From Mycobacterium pinniadriaticum (lineage in GTDB: Bacteria; Actinomycetota; Actinomycetes; Mycobacteriales; Mycobacteriaceae), in NCBI RefSeq assembly GCF_026242045.1, contig NZ_JAPJDO010000015.1, forward strand, positions 1 through 64,000: a stretch of 64,000 bases of DNA. The letters run 5' to 3'. Positions within the stretch are counted from its first letter, which is position 1. Each line of letters begins with the position of its first letter. Below are positions 9,391 to 18,446 of this stretch, piece after piece. Below the pieces are notes generated by a model. That model made no database searches. It saw nothing but the letters and a program-made list of their open reading frames with translations, and was not told where the DNA came from. Position numbers and translations under genes: made by a program.

Positions 9391-11487
9391 ATGCCGGTGA
9401 CCGTCAACCATCTGACCGGTCTCGACGACGAACAACGTGAGGCCGTGCTGGCCGCCCGCGGGCCGCTGTGTGTGCTGGCCGGCGCGGGCACCGGCAAGAC
9501 GCGAACCATCACCCACCGCATCGCCCACCTGGTCGCCAACGGTCATGTCGCCGCCGGCCAGGTGCTGGCGGTCACGTTCACCTCCCGCGCCGCCGGTGAG
9601 ATGCGCGCCCGCCTTCGCGCCATGGACGCACAAGGCACCGGCACCCCGGTCGGCTCGGTGCAGGCGCTGACATTCCATGCCGCGGCGCGGCGCCAGCTGC
9701 AGTACTTCTGGCCGCGGGTGGTGGGCGATACCGGCTGGCAGTTGCTGGACACCAAATTCGCCGTCGTCGCGCAGGCCGCCAGCCGCAGCCGGTTGCAGGT
9801 CAGCACCGACGACGTCCGCGATCTCGCCGGTGAAATCGAATGGGCGAAGGCCTCGTTGATCAGCCCGGAGGGGTACGCCGCGGCGGTGGCCAAGGTCGCG
9901 CGCGATATTCCGCTGGACGCCGAGAAGGTGGCAGGCGTGTACGCCGGGTACGAAAAACTCAAGGCCAACCGTGACGGGATCGCGCTGCTGGACTTCGATG
10001 ACCTGCTGCTGCACACCGCCGGGGCGATCGAGAACGACCCGGCGGTGGCGGCCGAATTCCGGGACCGGTACCGCTGTTTCGTCGTCGACGAGTACCAGGA
10101 CGTCACCCCGCTGCAACAGCGGGTGCTGGACGCGTGGCTGGGCAACCGTGACGACCTGACCGTCGTCGGTGATGCGAACCAGACCATCTACTCGTTCACC
10201 GGCGCATCGCCATGCTATCTGCTCGATTTCTCCCGGCAGTTCCCCGACGCGACCGTGGTGCGCCTGGAGCGCGACTACCGCTCGACCCCCCAGGTGGTGT
10301 CGCTGGCCAACCGGGTGATCGCCGCGGCGCGCGGCCGGGTCGCCGGTAGCAAGCTACACCTGATCGGTCAGCGCGAACCCGGCCCGTCGCCGACCTTCCA
10401 CGAACATCCCGACGAGATCGCCGAGGCGGCTGCGGTCGCGCGCTCGATCAAGCGGCTCATCGAATCCGGAACGGCGCCAGCCGAAATCGCGGTCCTCTAC
10501 CGCATCAACGCCCAATCCGAGGCGTACGAGGAGGCGTTGACCGAGGCGGGCGTCCCGTTTCAGGTGCGCGGCGGGGAAGGGTTCTTCAGCCGCCAGGAGA
10601 TCCGGCAGGCGCTGGTGGCGCTGCAGCGGGCGGCCGAGCGCGGGCCTGAAGGTGAGCTGCCGCAGATCGTACGTACCGTTCTCGAACCGCTGGGTCTGAC
10701 CGCCGAAGCGCCGCACGGTACCAAAGTCCGGGAGCGGTGGGAGGCGCTGACCGCGTTGGCGGAGCTGGTCGACGACGAGGTGGCGGCCCGCCCGCAGCTG
10801 GACCTGCCGGCGCTGATCGCCGAATTACGGGTGCGTGCCGACGCCCGCCACCCACCGGTCGTGCAGGGTGTGACGCTGGCATCGCTGCACGCGGCCAAGG
10901 GTTTGGAGTGGGATGCGGTGTTCCTGGTCGGCCTGGCCGATGGCACCCTACCGATCTCCCATGCGCTGGCCCACGGCCCCGACAGCGAAGCGGTGGAGGA
11001 GGAGCGGCGGCTCCTCTACGTCGGAATCACCCGGGCTCGAATACATTTGGAGCTCAGCTGGGCGCTGGCTCGGACACCGGGTGGCCGTCAGGGCCGGCGC
11101 CCGTCGCGGTTCCTCAACGGCATCGCCCCGCAGACCCAGGCCGAGCCGTCGCCGAACAAGCCGCGCCGACAGAAGGGCGCCACACCGCGCTGCCGGGTCT
11201 GCAATGCCGTGCTCACGACCGCGCCGTCAATCATGTTGCGCCGCTGCGAAACCTGCTCGGTCGATATCGACGACGAACTGCTGGCCCAGCTCAAGGACTG
11301 GCGGCTGCATACCGCCAAGGAGCTGAAAGTGCCCGCCTACGTTGTCTTCACCGACAACACGCTGATCGCGATCGCCGAATCGTTGCCCGCCGACGACGCG
11401 GCGCTGGTGGCGATACCCGGCATCGGCGCACGCAAGCTCGAACAGTTCGGTCCCGACGTGCTCGAGCTGGTGCGCAGCCGCCGGTGA
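9391..11487 (+). CDS. uvrD2: DNA helicase UvrD2
   Basis: An SF1 helicase, essential in M. tuberculosis. The motor has Walker A GAGTGKTRT near the N terminus, Walker B VVDEYQD, motif III GDANQTIYSFTGAS and motif VI VGITRAR. After the motor come a tetracysteine module (CRVC and, further on, CETC) and a C-terminal HRDC domain ending near the stop, the arrangement diagnostic of UvrD2. An in-frame ATG at 9361 would add ten residues. I chose 9391 because the start then sits nine residues before the conserved GLDDEQ, as in the M. tuberculosis protein, with GATGGA upstream. Confidence 0.93.
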   Translation: MPVTVNHLTGLDDEQREAVLAARGPLCVLAGAGTGKTRTITHRIAHLVANGHVAAGQVLAVTFTSRAAGEMRARLRAMDAQGTGTPVGSVQALTFHAAARRQLQYFWPRVVGDTGWQLLDTKFAVVAQAASRSRLQVSTDDVRDLAGEIEWAKASLISPEGYAAAVAKVARDIPLDAEKVAGVYAGYEKLKANRDGIALLDFDDLLLHTAGAIENDPAVAAEFRDRYRCFVVDEYQDVTPLQQRVLDAWLGNRDDLTVVGDANQTIYSFTGASPCYLLDFSRQFPDATVVRLERDYRSTPQVVSLANRVIAAARGRVAGSKLHLIGQREPGPSPTFHEHPDEIAEAAAVARSIKRLIESGTAPAEIAVLYRINAQSEAYEEALTEAGVPFQVRGGEGFFSRQEIRQALVALQRAAERGPEGELPQIVRTVLEPLGLTAEAPHGTKVRERWEALTALAELVDDEVAARPQLDLPALIAELRVRADARHPPVVQGVTLASLHAAKGLEWDAVFLVGLADGTLPISHALAHGPDSEAVEEERRLLYVGITRARIHLELSWALARTPGGRQGRRPSRFLNGIAPQTQAEPSPNKPRRQKGATPRCRVCNAVLTTAPSIMLRRCETCSVDIDDELLAQLKDWRLHTAKELKVPAYVVFTDNTLIAIAESLPADDAALVAIPGIGARKLEQFGPDVLELVRSRR

Positions 11488-11501
11488 GGCAGCCGGTCGG
11501 T

Positions 11502-11924
11502 TCAGCCGGGACCGAAGTTCACGGTCCTCGTTGTTGCGTTGGTCCCGTTCTCGGCGAGCCCTGAGGTGCCCTGTCCGGTGTAGCTCTCGACCCCGCCGAC
11601 GCCGAGGGTTGCCGTACCGAATGAGTTGTTGGCCGTCGAGCCGCCGGTGTAACTCGACGCCCCCCCGACTCCGAGCGAGGCGCCCGCACAGACGTTGGCC
11701 GTCGAGCCGCCGCTCACGGTCCACGGGTCGCCACAGAAGCTGTTGGAGGTCGAGCCGCCGGAGTAGCTCTCCGGGCCGCCGACACCCAGGGTGGGCCCGA
11801 AACCGGCGCCGGTCACGGCTCCGGATGAGTCGTCGTCGGCCGACGCGAGAGGGGAGGCGCTCAAGGACATTCCCACAAACAGGGCTGCCGCCCCGACCCC
11901 CGAAATAATTCTCTGTTTGTTCAT
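11502..11924 (-). CDS. Secreted glycine/serine-rich protein with internal repeats
   Basis: A small exported protein of 140 residues. A signal peptide (about residues 1-29, cleavage near SPLASA-DDD) is followed by repeats of the form LGVGGxxSYTGGSTAN: three clear LGVGG units, and GGST four times. The mature chain has two cysteines and is Gly/Ser/Thr rich with no catalytic motif. ATG at 11924 is chosen over the GTG two codons upstream because AAAGGG lies seven bases before it. I do not recognise a function; the repeats suggest a surface or wall-associated protein. It lies between uvrD2 and a DUF1254 gene, so it interrupts the conserved block. Confidence 0.75.
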   Translation of the reverse strand: MNKQRIISGVGAAALFVGMSLSASPLASADDDSSGAVTGAGFGPTLGVGGPESYSGGSTSNSFCGDPWTVSGGSTANVCAGASLGVGGASSYTGGSTANNSFGTATLGVGGVESYTGQGTSGLAENGTNATTRTVNFGPG

Positions 11925-12023
11925 TTTCACACCCTTTCTCGTTAGTTTTGTCGTCGCAGTCGTGTGATATAGCCGCGAGGCTACGCTGCTCCAACTCCAA
12001 CTGGGTGTTGAAAAGGCGCTAGT

Positions 12024-13361
12024 TCAGGCTTTCGTCAGCCTTGGTGGCTGCCAGGTTCCGTTGAGAGCCTCCGGTCGAGGCCAGTACAACCGCATGATCA
12101 GAACAAAGGGACCGGGCGGTGCGGGCAGCCAATTGGCGTCCTGGCCCGGGCCCGGCGATCGGCTCTGAACGCGAATCGTCACGCCGCCGTCGCTGTCCTT
12201 GACCAGGTCGGGCAGCATCGGGGAGTTGATCAGGTAGCGGTTGATCGGGTTGTCCACCAGCAGGCTTTGCGGCATCTGGTACATCGTCACCGACCAGAAC
12301 GCGTGGACCGGGGGTAGCTGGCCGGGGCCCAGGCGCAGCGTGTAGTCATGGCCGCCGCTCAGCGGGTGGCCGTCGGAGTCGGTGGTCAGGCCCGGATATA
12401 TAGCCTCTTCGGCGGAGTTCCCGAAGATGCCCAGCACCGCCGCGGCCATTCGGTAGAGGTAGTTGTCCCCGAGTTGGTCCGGGGTGCCGAAGACTTCACC
12501 CGAGGTGACCTGACCGGTATCGATCTTGCCGGTCTTGAACGCGGCGAACTCGGTCCAGGCGTCGGCCATCCCGGACTGCATGGCTTCGCGGATTTCCGGG
12601 TCGAGCCGCTCGGCATCGAATGTGCCGTCACCGGTCAGGCCGATGGACGCCAGGCGTGCGCGCAGCGCCTGTTCCGAGGGCAGAGCCGGCGCGAATCGCA
12701 GTGTGAAGTCGAGCAACTCGAAGAATGTCGGCGAGGTCTTCTGGTTCTGTGCGGACAGTGGTGTCGGGAAGTCCGGCGCCGGGGCGGCCGCGGGGGCTGC
12801 TCGATTCAGGAAGGCCGACAGCGGCTGCGCCCGATACCCCGCCTGGATCGCCCTGACGTTGTCGAGGTCGTCGGGACCGAACAGCTGGGTCCGATAGATC
12901 ACCAGCGCGAACTCGGTGAGGGACGTGATCACGGCGTCGATACCCGCCGGTGTCCCGCCGGTCCAGCCCGGACCGGCCAACAGGTAGCGGCCGCCGCTGT
13001 TGCCGGTCGTCCGGCTGCCCACATAGGCGAAGTTGTAGGTGTAGCCGTCGACGAACTGCAGCGAGTAGTAGCGCCCCTCCTCGATCGCGGGCACGGTCAG
13101 CACCAGCGGCTCGGTGCGCAGGTCGGCGCCCAGCATCGAGTACGGCGTGTCGGAGTTGGGGGTCTGCACCGCGGTGTCGGCGGGGGTGTACACCCGCGCG
13201 CTGCTGTGCACCCGGTTCCAGGTTCCCTTGTACTCGGGGTCGGCGGTGTCGACGAAGTAGGAGTACTGGATCCGGTAACTGTCGACCATCGGAAAGCCGT
13301 ACGTGTAGGCGGCTTTCTCGATGGCCCGGATCTCAGCCGGTGACGGGGTCACCGCAGGCAC
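12024..13361 (-). CDS. DUF1254/DUF1214 protein
   Basis: A roughly 445-residue protein with an N-terminal DUF1254 half (AYTYGFPMVDSYR, NSDTPYSM) and a C-terminal DUF1214 half (FWSVTMYQMPQSLLVDNP, ending in LIMRLYWPRPE). Both are widespread domains of unknown biochemical function. No signal peptide is visible after the chosen start. The start is uncertain: GTG at 13361 lies seven bases after the tpx stop on the same strand with no clear ribosome site, so translation may depend on reinitiation after tpx. Confidence 0.8.
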   Translation of the reverse strand: MPAVTPSPAEIRAIEKAAYTYGFPMVDSYRIQYSYFVDTADPEYKGTWNRVHSSARVYTPADTAVQTPNSDTPYSMLGADLRTEPLVLTVPAIEEGRYYSLQFVDGYTYNFAYVGSRTTGNSGGRYLLAGPGWTGGTPAGIDAVITSLTEFALVIYRTQLFGPDDLDNVRAIQAGYRAQPLSAFLNRAAPAAAPAPDFPTPLSAQNQKTSPTFFELLDFTLRFAPALPSEQALRARLASIGLTGDGTFDAERLDPEIREAMQSGMADAWTEFAAFKTGKIDTGQVTSGEVFGTPDQLGDNYLYRMAAAVLGIFGNSAEEAIYPGLTTDSDGHPLSGGHDYTLRLGPGQLPPVHAFWSVTMYQMPQSLLVDNPINRYLINSPMLPDLVKDSDGGVTIRVQSRSPGPGQDANWLPAPPGPFVLIMRLYWPRPEALNGTWQPPRLTKA

Positions 13362-13368
13362 CGTCGGA

Positions 13369-13863
13369 CTAGCCGAGCGCGGCGAGCGCGGCGTCGTAGT
13401 TGGGTTCGACGCCGATCTCGGGCACCAGTTCGGTGTAGGCGACCTTGCCGTCCGCGCCCACCACCACGACGGCCCGGCCGAGCAGACCCGCCATCGGCCC
13501 ATCGGCGATGGTGATGCCGTAGTCCTCACCGAAGCCACTGCGGAACGCCGAGGCCGAGACGACGTTTTCGATGCCCTCGGCGCCGCAGAACCGCTTCAGA
13601 GCGAACGGCAGGTCCTTCGATACACAGACCACCGGCACGCCCGTTGCGGCGGCCCGCTCGTTGAAAGTCCGCACGCTGGTGGCACACACCGGAGTGTCGA
13701 TCGAGGGAAAGATGTTGAGCACCAGAGCTTTTCCATCGAACTGGCCGCTGCCCACGGCGCCGAGGTCGGTGCCGGTGAGTTCGAAGGCGGGGGCCTGGGC
13801 GCCGACGGCGGGCAGGTCTCCAACGGTGTTGATCGGGTTACCACGCAGAGTTATCTGTGCCAT
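13369..13863 (-). CDS. tpx: Thiol peroxidase Tpx
   Basis: An atypical 2-Cys peroxiredoxin of 164 residues that reduces peroxides with thioredoxin as donor. The peroxidatic cysteine is C60 in TPVCATSVRTF, and the resolving cysteine is C93 in KRFCGAEG; C80 is also present, as in the M. tuberculosis enzyme (Rv1932). The ATG at 13863 begins MAQITLRGN, nearly identical to the known N terminus. It lies immediately upstream of, and close to, the DUF1254 gene. Confidence 0.95.
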   Translation of the reverse strand: MAQITLRGNPINTVGDLPAVGAQAPAFELTGTDLGAVGSGQFDGKALVLNIFPSIDTPVCATSVRTFNERAAATGVPVVCVSKDLPFALKRFCGAEGIENVVSASAFRSGFGEDYGITIADGPMAGLLGRAVVVVGADGKVAYTELVPEIGVEPNYDAALAALG

Positions 13864-14026
13864 GGCCCCTAGTTTGTCAGGACCGGCGAGGCGGCGGTGG
13901 GCCGGGGCTCTCACTAGCTGCCGCGAGAGTGAAACCACGCAGCGGTTGTGCGAGTAGACCCCTGCGTGAGCTCCATCTCGACGGACGCCCCCTGCGCTCC
14001 GCAAACCGGCAAAAGTGCAGGTCAGA

Positions 14027-14063
14027 AAATCGCTTGTGGCGAAATCGTGTTAGGGTCTAGCCT
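14027..14063 (+). promoter_or_regulatory. whiB7 promoter with AT-rich WhiB7 contact box
   Basis: AAAAT at 14027-14031 lies three bases before a TTGTGG -35 hexamer (14035-14040). The -10 region falls around 14055-14063 (TCTAGCC region). An AT-rich patch just upstream of the -35 is what the AT-hook of WhiB7 recognises when it activates its own gene with the primary sigma factor. The exact -10 was not resolved. Confidence 0.75.
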
Positions 14064-14126
14064 CGAATCCGAAATCCTGTGCCGATCGATGGCTTCAGGG
14101 CGGCGCAACGAAAGGAGGGGCTGACG

Positions 14127-14318
14127 ATGATCACCACCACTACGGCTGACTTTGGCGTAGCTGGCATGGCGCATCGCGTGTGGTCCTTCCCGGCCGTCGC
14201 GGCGATTCCCGCGCATTCCGCTCATGCCGCCGGCGCGGTCGCCGCTATTGCGGCGCAGCGTAAGCGCCGCGCCAACGCCGCCCCGACCATCGCGTCCGTG
14301 GACAGGAGCTTCATCTAG
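14127..14318 (+). CDS. Upstream ORF in the whiB7 leader
   Basis: A 63-codon ORF with an almost perfect ribosome site (AAAGGAGG, 14111-14118) eight bases before its ATG. The peptide is Ala-rich with a basic patch (QRKRRAN) and ends in SFI. It lies between the whiB7 promoter and a hairpin that resembles an attenuator. Known whiB7 leaders use translation of such an ORF to sense ribosome stalling by antibiotics. A regulatory role is therefore likely; the peptide itself may have none. Confidence 0.75.
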   Translation: MITTTTADFGVAGMAHRVWSFPAVAAIPAHSAHAAGAVAAIAAQRKRRANAAPTIASVDRSFI

Positions 14319-14340
14319 GAGAGCTCCCAGACACAGCCAC

Positions 14341-14384
14341 TGGCCACGGACCCGAAGTCACAAAGGATCCGTGGCCATTGTGTT
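14341..14384 (+). terminator. Attenuator hairpin upstream of whiB7
   Basis: A perfect 10-bp stem (TGGCCACGGA at 14341-14350, TCCGTGGCCA at 14368-14377) with a 17-nt loop, followed by TTGTGTTT. It lies after the upstream ORF and before whiB7, as expected for premature termination that is relieved when the leader ribosome stalls. Confidence 0.8.
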
Positions 14385-14463
14385 TCCCACCAGATTCCTG
14401 GCCCCGGATCCCTCTGAAAAGAGATATCTCAAGCCATTCGACCAGGAAGCAGGTGAGCAGGAC

Positions 14464-14733
14464 ATGTCGACATCGACAGTCCGCGAGGAGAAGCTGCCGG
14501 TGTTGCCGTGCCACGTCGGGGATCCCGACCTGTGGTTCGCCGATAACCCGATCGACCTGGAGCGCGCCAAAATCCTCTGCGGGGAATGTCCCATCCGGCG
14601 GCAATGTCTTGCCGCCGCACTGGATCGCGGTGAGCCCTGGGGCGTTTGGGGCGGCGAGATCGTCGAACGGGGCAGCGTCATCGCGCGTAAGCGGCCGCGC
14701 GGGCGTCCCCGCAAGGACGTGATTGCGGCTTAG
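14464..14733 (+). CDS. whiB7: Transcriptional regulator WhiB7
   Basis: An 89-residue WhiB-family Fe-S regulator that switches on intrinsic resistance to ribosome-targeting drugs. Cluster cysteines are C16, C39, C42 and C48; the GVWGG turn is at 60-64; and the C-terminal AT-hook RGRPRK is at 79-84, which distinguishes WhiB7 from other Wbl proteins. A ribosome site (GCAGGTGAGCAGG) precedes the ATG. The leader of about 400 nt carries the regulatory ORF and attenuator described separately. Position matches Rv3197A between uvrD2 and the ABC1 kinase. Confidence 0.96.
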   Translation: MSTSTVREEKLPVLPCHVGDPDLWFADNPIDLERAKILCGECPIRRQCLAAALDRGEPWGVWGGEIVERGSVIARKRPRGRPRKDVIAA

Positions 14734-14785
14734 CGGGGCGTCGAGCCCGGCTCCGTCTGACGTCGCCGGCCTTCCGGCTCCGGAG

Positions 14786-16114
14786 TCAGTGGACGGGTTC
14801 GGGTTCGACGAACCCCGGCACCAGCCGAGCGGCCAACTCCCGCGTCGGCACATGGGCGTCGAGCTGACACGAGATCGCCACGGTGGACGCGATGACCCGC
14901 AGCGGGATCGCCAGCTTGGCCGGCAGATCCATGGCCCGGGCGGTCTTGATCTGCTGCGACGAGACGTTCATGTTCGCCGCCGCCATCTTCTGCAGCCACC
15001 TGCGGGTGTAATGGAACACCTCGACCTCGATCGGCTCCACATACTGGCGCAGCATGTCGTCGATTTCCTGCGCCGAGACCTGCTCACCCTTCTGGATGAA
15101 GCCGACCCGTTCCATGGTGGGCAGCAGCTCGTCGTAGTTCTTGTCGCGGGCCAGGCAGATGATCTGGCCGATTTCGACGGGCAGCCCGTCCGGTAGCGGG
15201 CCCACCGCGCCGAAGTCGATGACGCCCATCCGGCCGTCGGGCAGCATCATGAAATTCCCCGGATGCGCGTCGCCGTGCATCATGCCCAGCCGCGCCGGGG
15301 CGTCGAAGGTGAGCTCGATAAGCCTTGTGCCGCACAGGTCCCGCTCCGCGGGGGTGCCATCGCGGATGATCTGCGCCATCGGCTTGCCCTCGATCCACTC
15401 GGTGATCATCACCTTCGGTGCACTGGCCACCACGTGCGGAATCACGAAATGCGGATGCCCGTCGTACGCCTTGGCGAAGGCGCGCTGGTTGTCCGACTCG
15501 AGCCGGTAGTCCAACTCCATCTCGGTGCGTTCGATGAGCTCGTCGACCACGCCCTGGATGTCGGCACCGGGGGCGAGCTGTTTGAAGACACCGACCAGGC
15601 GTTGCATCGTCTTCAGGTCCGCGCGCAGCGCCTCGTCGGCGCCGGGGTACTGGATTTTGACCGCCACCTCGCGGCCGTCCGACCAGACCCCCTTGTGCAC
15701 CTGGCCGATGCTGGCCGAGGCCACCGGAGTGTCGTCGAAGGCGGCGAATCGCTCGCGCCATTTGGTGCCCAGCTGGCCGTCGAGCACCCGATGGACTTTC
15801 GCCGCGGGCAGCGGCGGGGCGTCCTTCTGCAGTTTGGTCAGGGCCTCGCGATAGGGCTCGCCGAACTCCTCGGGGATGGCGGCCTCCATCACCGAGAGCG
15901 CCTGGCCCACCTTCATGGCGCCGCCCTTCAGCTCACCCAGAACGGTGAACAACTGGTTGGCGGCCTTCTCCATCAGCTCGGCGGTGACCTCGTCTTTCGA
16001 CTTGCCGGTCAGCCGTTTGCCCAAGCCCAGTGCCGCCCTGCCAGCAAAGCCCACCGGGATGGTTGCCAGCTTGGCGTTGCGGGCCGCGCGGCCGCGCTTG
16101 ATGTCTGCCACCAC
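14786..16114 (-). CDS. ABC1/UbiB-family atypical kinase (Rv3197-like)
   Basis: A 442-residue ABC1 (UbiB/ADCK) protein-kinase-like ATPase. It shows the family KxGQ motif in GGAMKVGQALSV, a nucleotide-binding VAVKIQYPG, the catalytic-loop MHGDAHPGNF and the metal-binding VIDFGAVG. Relatives affect quinone or lipid biology, but the substrate here is unknown. It converges on whiB7 with a 52-bp gap, the same neighbour relation as Rv3197. The start is GTG at 16114 (adjacent GTG at 16111) after AGGGA. A second, distant paralogue lies at 52419. Confidence 0.88.
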   Translation of the reverse strand: MVADIKRGRAARNAKLATIPVGFAGRAALGLGKRLTGKSKDEVTAELMEKAANQLFTVLGELKGGAMKVGQALSVMEAAIPEEFGEPYREALTKLQKDAPPLPAAKVHRVLDGQLGTKWRERFAAFDDTPVASASIGQVHKGVWSDGREVAVKIQYPGADEALRADLKTMQRLVGVFKQLAPGADIQGVVDELIERTEMELDYRLESDNQRAFAKAYDGHPHFVIPHVVASAPKVMITEWIEGKPMAQIIRDGTPAERDLCGTRLIELTFDAPARLGMMHGDAHPGNFMMLPDGRMGVIDFGAVGPLPDGLPVEIGQIICLARDKNYDELLPTMERVGFIQKGEQVSAQEIDDMLRQYVEPIEVEVFHYTRRWLQKMAAANMNVSSQQIKTARAMDLPAKLAIPLRVIASTVAISCQLDAHVPTRELAARLVPGFVEPEPVH

Positions 16115-16155
16115 AACATCATCCCTGACGATGCCCCGCTGGCAACCACCGATGG

Positions 16156-16989
16156 TCAGCATTCGCAGTTCGGATGCCGTGACCAGCGGCGAGCCGAGAT
16201 CGTGTTGCTGTTCACGTCGACCTGCAGGGTGGTGTTCAGCGTGGCCGGCGGTGCCCCGGCCGCTTCCAGGCCACGGACCGCGGTGATGATGCGCTGCAGC
16301 TGCCCCAGTGCCACGGCGGCGGTTGCCAGCACGGTGGGTCGGTCGGCGCTGCCGATCACGTCCCGTAGCTGCGCGGCCACCGCCGGCCAGGCCCCGTCCC
16401 GGTCGGTGCGGTGCAGGTCGGCGCACGACAGGCAACTCGTCATGCCGGGGATCACCAGCGGGCCGACCAACCCGGCGCCGTCGCGCACCCGCACCGGTAG
16501 GTGGGGGACGCCCGCGGTGTGCAGATCCCGGACCAGCCGGGGGTCGGCGACCAGATAGTCGCTGAGCACCACCATGTCGGCGCTCGCCGCCGACACCGAG
16601 GCGCCTGCGTGGCTGGTCTGCGCGAGCCGCGCTCCGGACCGTCGCAGCGCCTCGACCAGCAGATCCGACAGCGGGCCGCAGCCGTGCACCCTGATCGACA
16701 ACGCCCGTGGTGCCGGCTGACGGGCTCGGCCGCGGACCACGCCGCTACTCACCAGGGCTTCGAGGAGCTGCTCGACGACGGCTTGGTCAAGCCCGTGGCT
16801 GGCGGCCAGCCGGTGCAAGTCGGCCTTGCCCAGCGGAACCTGCATGCCGCGCAGCAGCGCGGCCAGTGTCGCGGGGGTTGCGCCGTCGGGTGGGTGGACC
16901 AGCACCGCGCGGCGCGGATCCCAGCCGACCTGGACCGCGCCGTCGGGGCGAAGCAGCACCGGCATCGCCGGATCGAGCGCGTACAGCAC
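16156..16989 (-). CDS. TOMM cyclodehydratase-like/E1-like protein (Rv3196-like)
   Basis: A 277-residue protein like Rv3196. The C-terminal half has CLSCADLHRTDRD followed by WP, the signature seen in actinobacterial E1-like/TOMM leader-peptide-binding proteins, whose CxxC binds zinc. Another pair (CEC) ends the chain. No YcaO, dehydrogenase or precursor peptide gene is visible nearby, so a real TOMM pathway is not supported; a solitary housekeeping role is more likely. The start is GTG at 16989. It is upstream of and co-directional with the ABC1 kinase (41-bp gap). Confidence 0.75.
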   Translation of the reverse strand: MLYALDPAMPVLLRPDGAVQVGWDPRRAVLVHPPDGATPATLAALLRGMQVPLGKADLHRLAASHGLDQAVVEQLLEALVSSGVVRGRARQPAPRALSIRVHGCGPLSDLLVEALRRSGARLAQTSHAGASVSAASADMVVLSDYLVADPRLVRDLHTAGVPHLPVRVRDGAGLVGPLVIPGMTSCLSCADLHRTDRDGAWPAVAAQLRDVIGSADRPTVLATAAVALGQLQRIITAVRGLEAAGAPPATLNTTLQVDVNSNTISARRWSRHPNCEC

Positions 16990-17024
16990 ACGCCGACTGT
17001 GGCATCGGCGCGGCGTGGCGCGGC

Positions 17025-18446
17025 TCAGTTATCCACAGGCCCGTCGGTGTCCTCGTCGGGTGCTGCGGCTGGCTGGTCGTCCTCTCCGGACTCCGTGGCT
17101 GGCTGGTCGCCCTCTCCGGACTCCGAAGATTTCTGGAACTCGGCGATCGCCGAGTCGATGTCCAGGCCGCTGGTGTCACCGCCGATGATCCGGTCGATGA
17201 ACCCGGCCGGCTCGTCCAGGTCCGCGGACCTGGGCAGCAGGTCGGGGTGCTGCCAGACACCATCGCGGGCATCGATCCCGACGGCGTCGGTCAGCCGCTC
17301 CCACAGCACCGCGGCTTCCCGCATCTTGCGGGGGCGCAGCTCGAGGCCGACCAGCGTCGCGAATGTCTGCTCGGCAGGTCCGGCGGTGGCCCGCCGGCGT
17401 CGGAGCATCTCGGACAGCGCGACCGTGCCGGGGATCCGGTCGCCGAGCGCGGCGGTGACCACGGTCTGCACCCAGCCTTCGATCAGCGCCAGCAGGGTTT
17501 CCAGGCGTTCGAGCGCCGCGGTCTGCTCGGGGGTGGCTTTCGGTTCGAACATGCCCTGGCTGAGCAGCTGTTCCATCGCGCCGGGGTCGGCCAGCGCGGC
17601 TGGGTTGAACCCCTGCGCGAGTTCTTCGATGCCGCTCATGTCGATCTTCATGCCCTTGGCGTAGGCCTCGACGGCGCTGAGCAACTGGCTGGACAACCAC
17701 GGGACGTGGCTGAACAACCGGTGGTGGGCCGCCTCCCGGGCGGCCAGGAACGTCAGAACCTCGCTGCGCGGTTGTTCCAAACCCTCGGACAGCGTTTCGA
17801 CGGCTCCGGGCAGTAATGCCGCGACACCCTTGGGGCCCAGCGGCAGTCCGATATCGGTCGAGGTGAGCACCTCGCGGGACAGCTTCCCGAGGGCCTGTCC
17901 GAGTTGCGACCCGAACGCCATGCCGCCCATCTGGGTCATCATCGCCAGCAGCGGGCCGGCCATCGCCTTGGCTTCCTCCGGCAGGGACGACGCCCACACC
18001 GACCCGATCTGCTCGGCCATCGGATCGCACAACCGCTTCCAGGTGTCCAGGGTGTTGTCCACCCAGTCGTTGGGGGTCCATGCGACGGCCTTGGTGGCCC
18101 CGGCGGGCAGCGCGGTTGCGCCGTCCAGCCAGGTGTCGGCCAGGTGCACCGCATCGGCGATGGCCGTGCTGGTGGTGGGCGGGATCGGCGCGACGAAGCC
18201 GATGGAGCTCGACGCCAACTGGCGGGCCAGGTCATAGTTCACCGGTCCCGACGAACCACCGCCCATCGCGCCGCCGGCGCCGCTGAACATCTGGCCCAGT
18301 TTGGTGAAGATCTGGCCCAGGTCGGCCATGTTGAAATCGCCGCCACTGAACCCGAAGGGGTCGCCGGGGCCGGGGTTGGGGTCCTTTTTCGGCTTGTCGC
18401 GGTCGGGGTCGTCTCCCCCGGAGAACCCGAAGGGCAGGTCAGCCAT
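17025..18446 (-). CDS. Zincin-like metallopeptidase family protein (Rv3195-like)
   Basis: A 473-residue protein of the DUF2342/Zincin_2 family. The N terminus is glycine/aspartate-rich (two PFGFSGGD units), the core is helical, and the family motif is around LAAREAAHHRLFSHVPWL, where His and Glu could bind metal. The tail is acidic and low-complexity with repeated EGDQPA/EDDQPA units. The substrate is unknown. It begins at ATG 18446 and is divergent from the PDZ-Lon gene, sharing a 132-bp promoter region. Confidence 0.82.
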   Translation of the reverse strand: MADLPFGFSGGDDPDRDKPKKDPNPGPGDPFGFSGGDFNMADLGQIFTKLGQMFSGAGGAMGGGSSGPVNYDLARQLASSSIGFVAPIPPTTSTAIADAVHLADTWLDGATALPAGATKAVAWTPNDWVDNTLDTWKRLCDPMAEQIGSVWASSLPEEAKAMAGPLLAMMTQMGGMAFGSQLGQALGKLSREVLTSTDIGLPLGPKGVAALLPGAVETLSEGLEQPRSEVLTFLAAREAAHHRLFSHVPWLSSQLLSAVEAYAKGMKIDMSGIEELAQGFNPAALADPGAMEQLLSQGMFEPKATPEQTAALERLETLLALIEGWVQTVVTAALGDRIPGTVALSEMLRRRRATAGPAEQTFATLVGLELRPRKMREAAVLWERLTDAVGIDARDGVWQHPDLLPRSADLDEPAGFIDRIIGGDTSGLDIDSAIAEFQKSSESGEGDQPATESGEDDQPAAAPDEDTDGPVDN

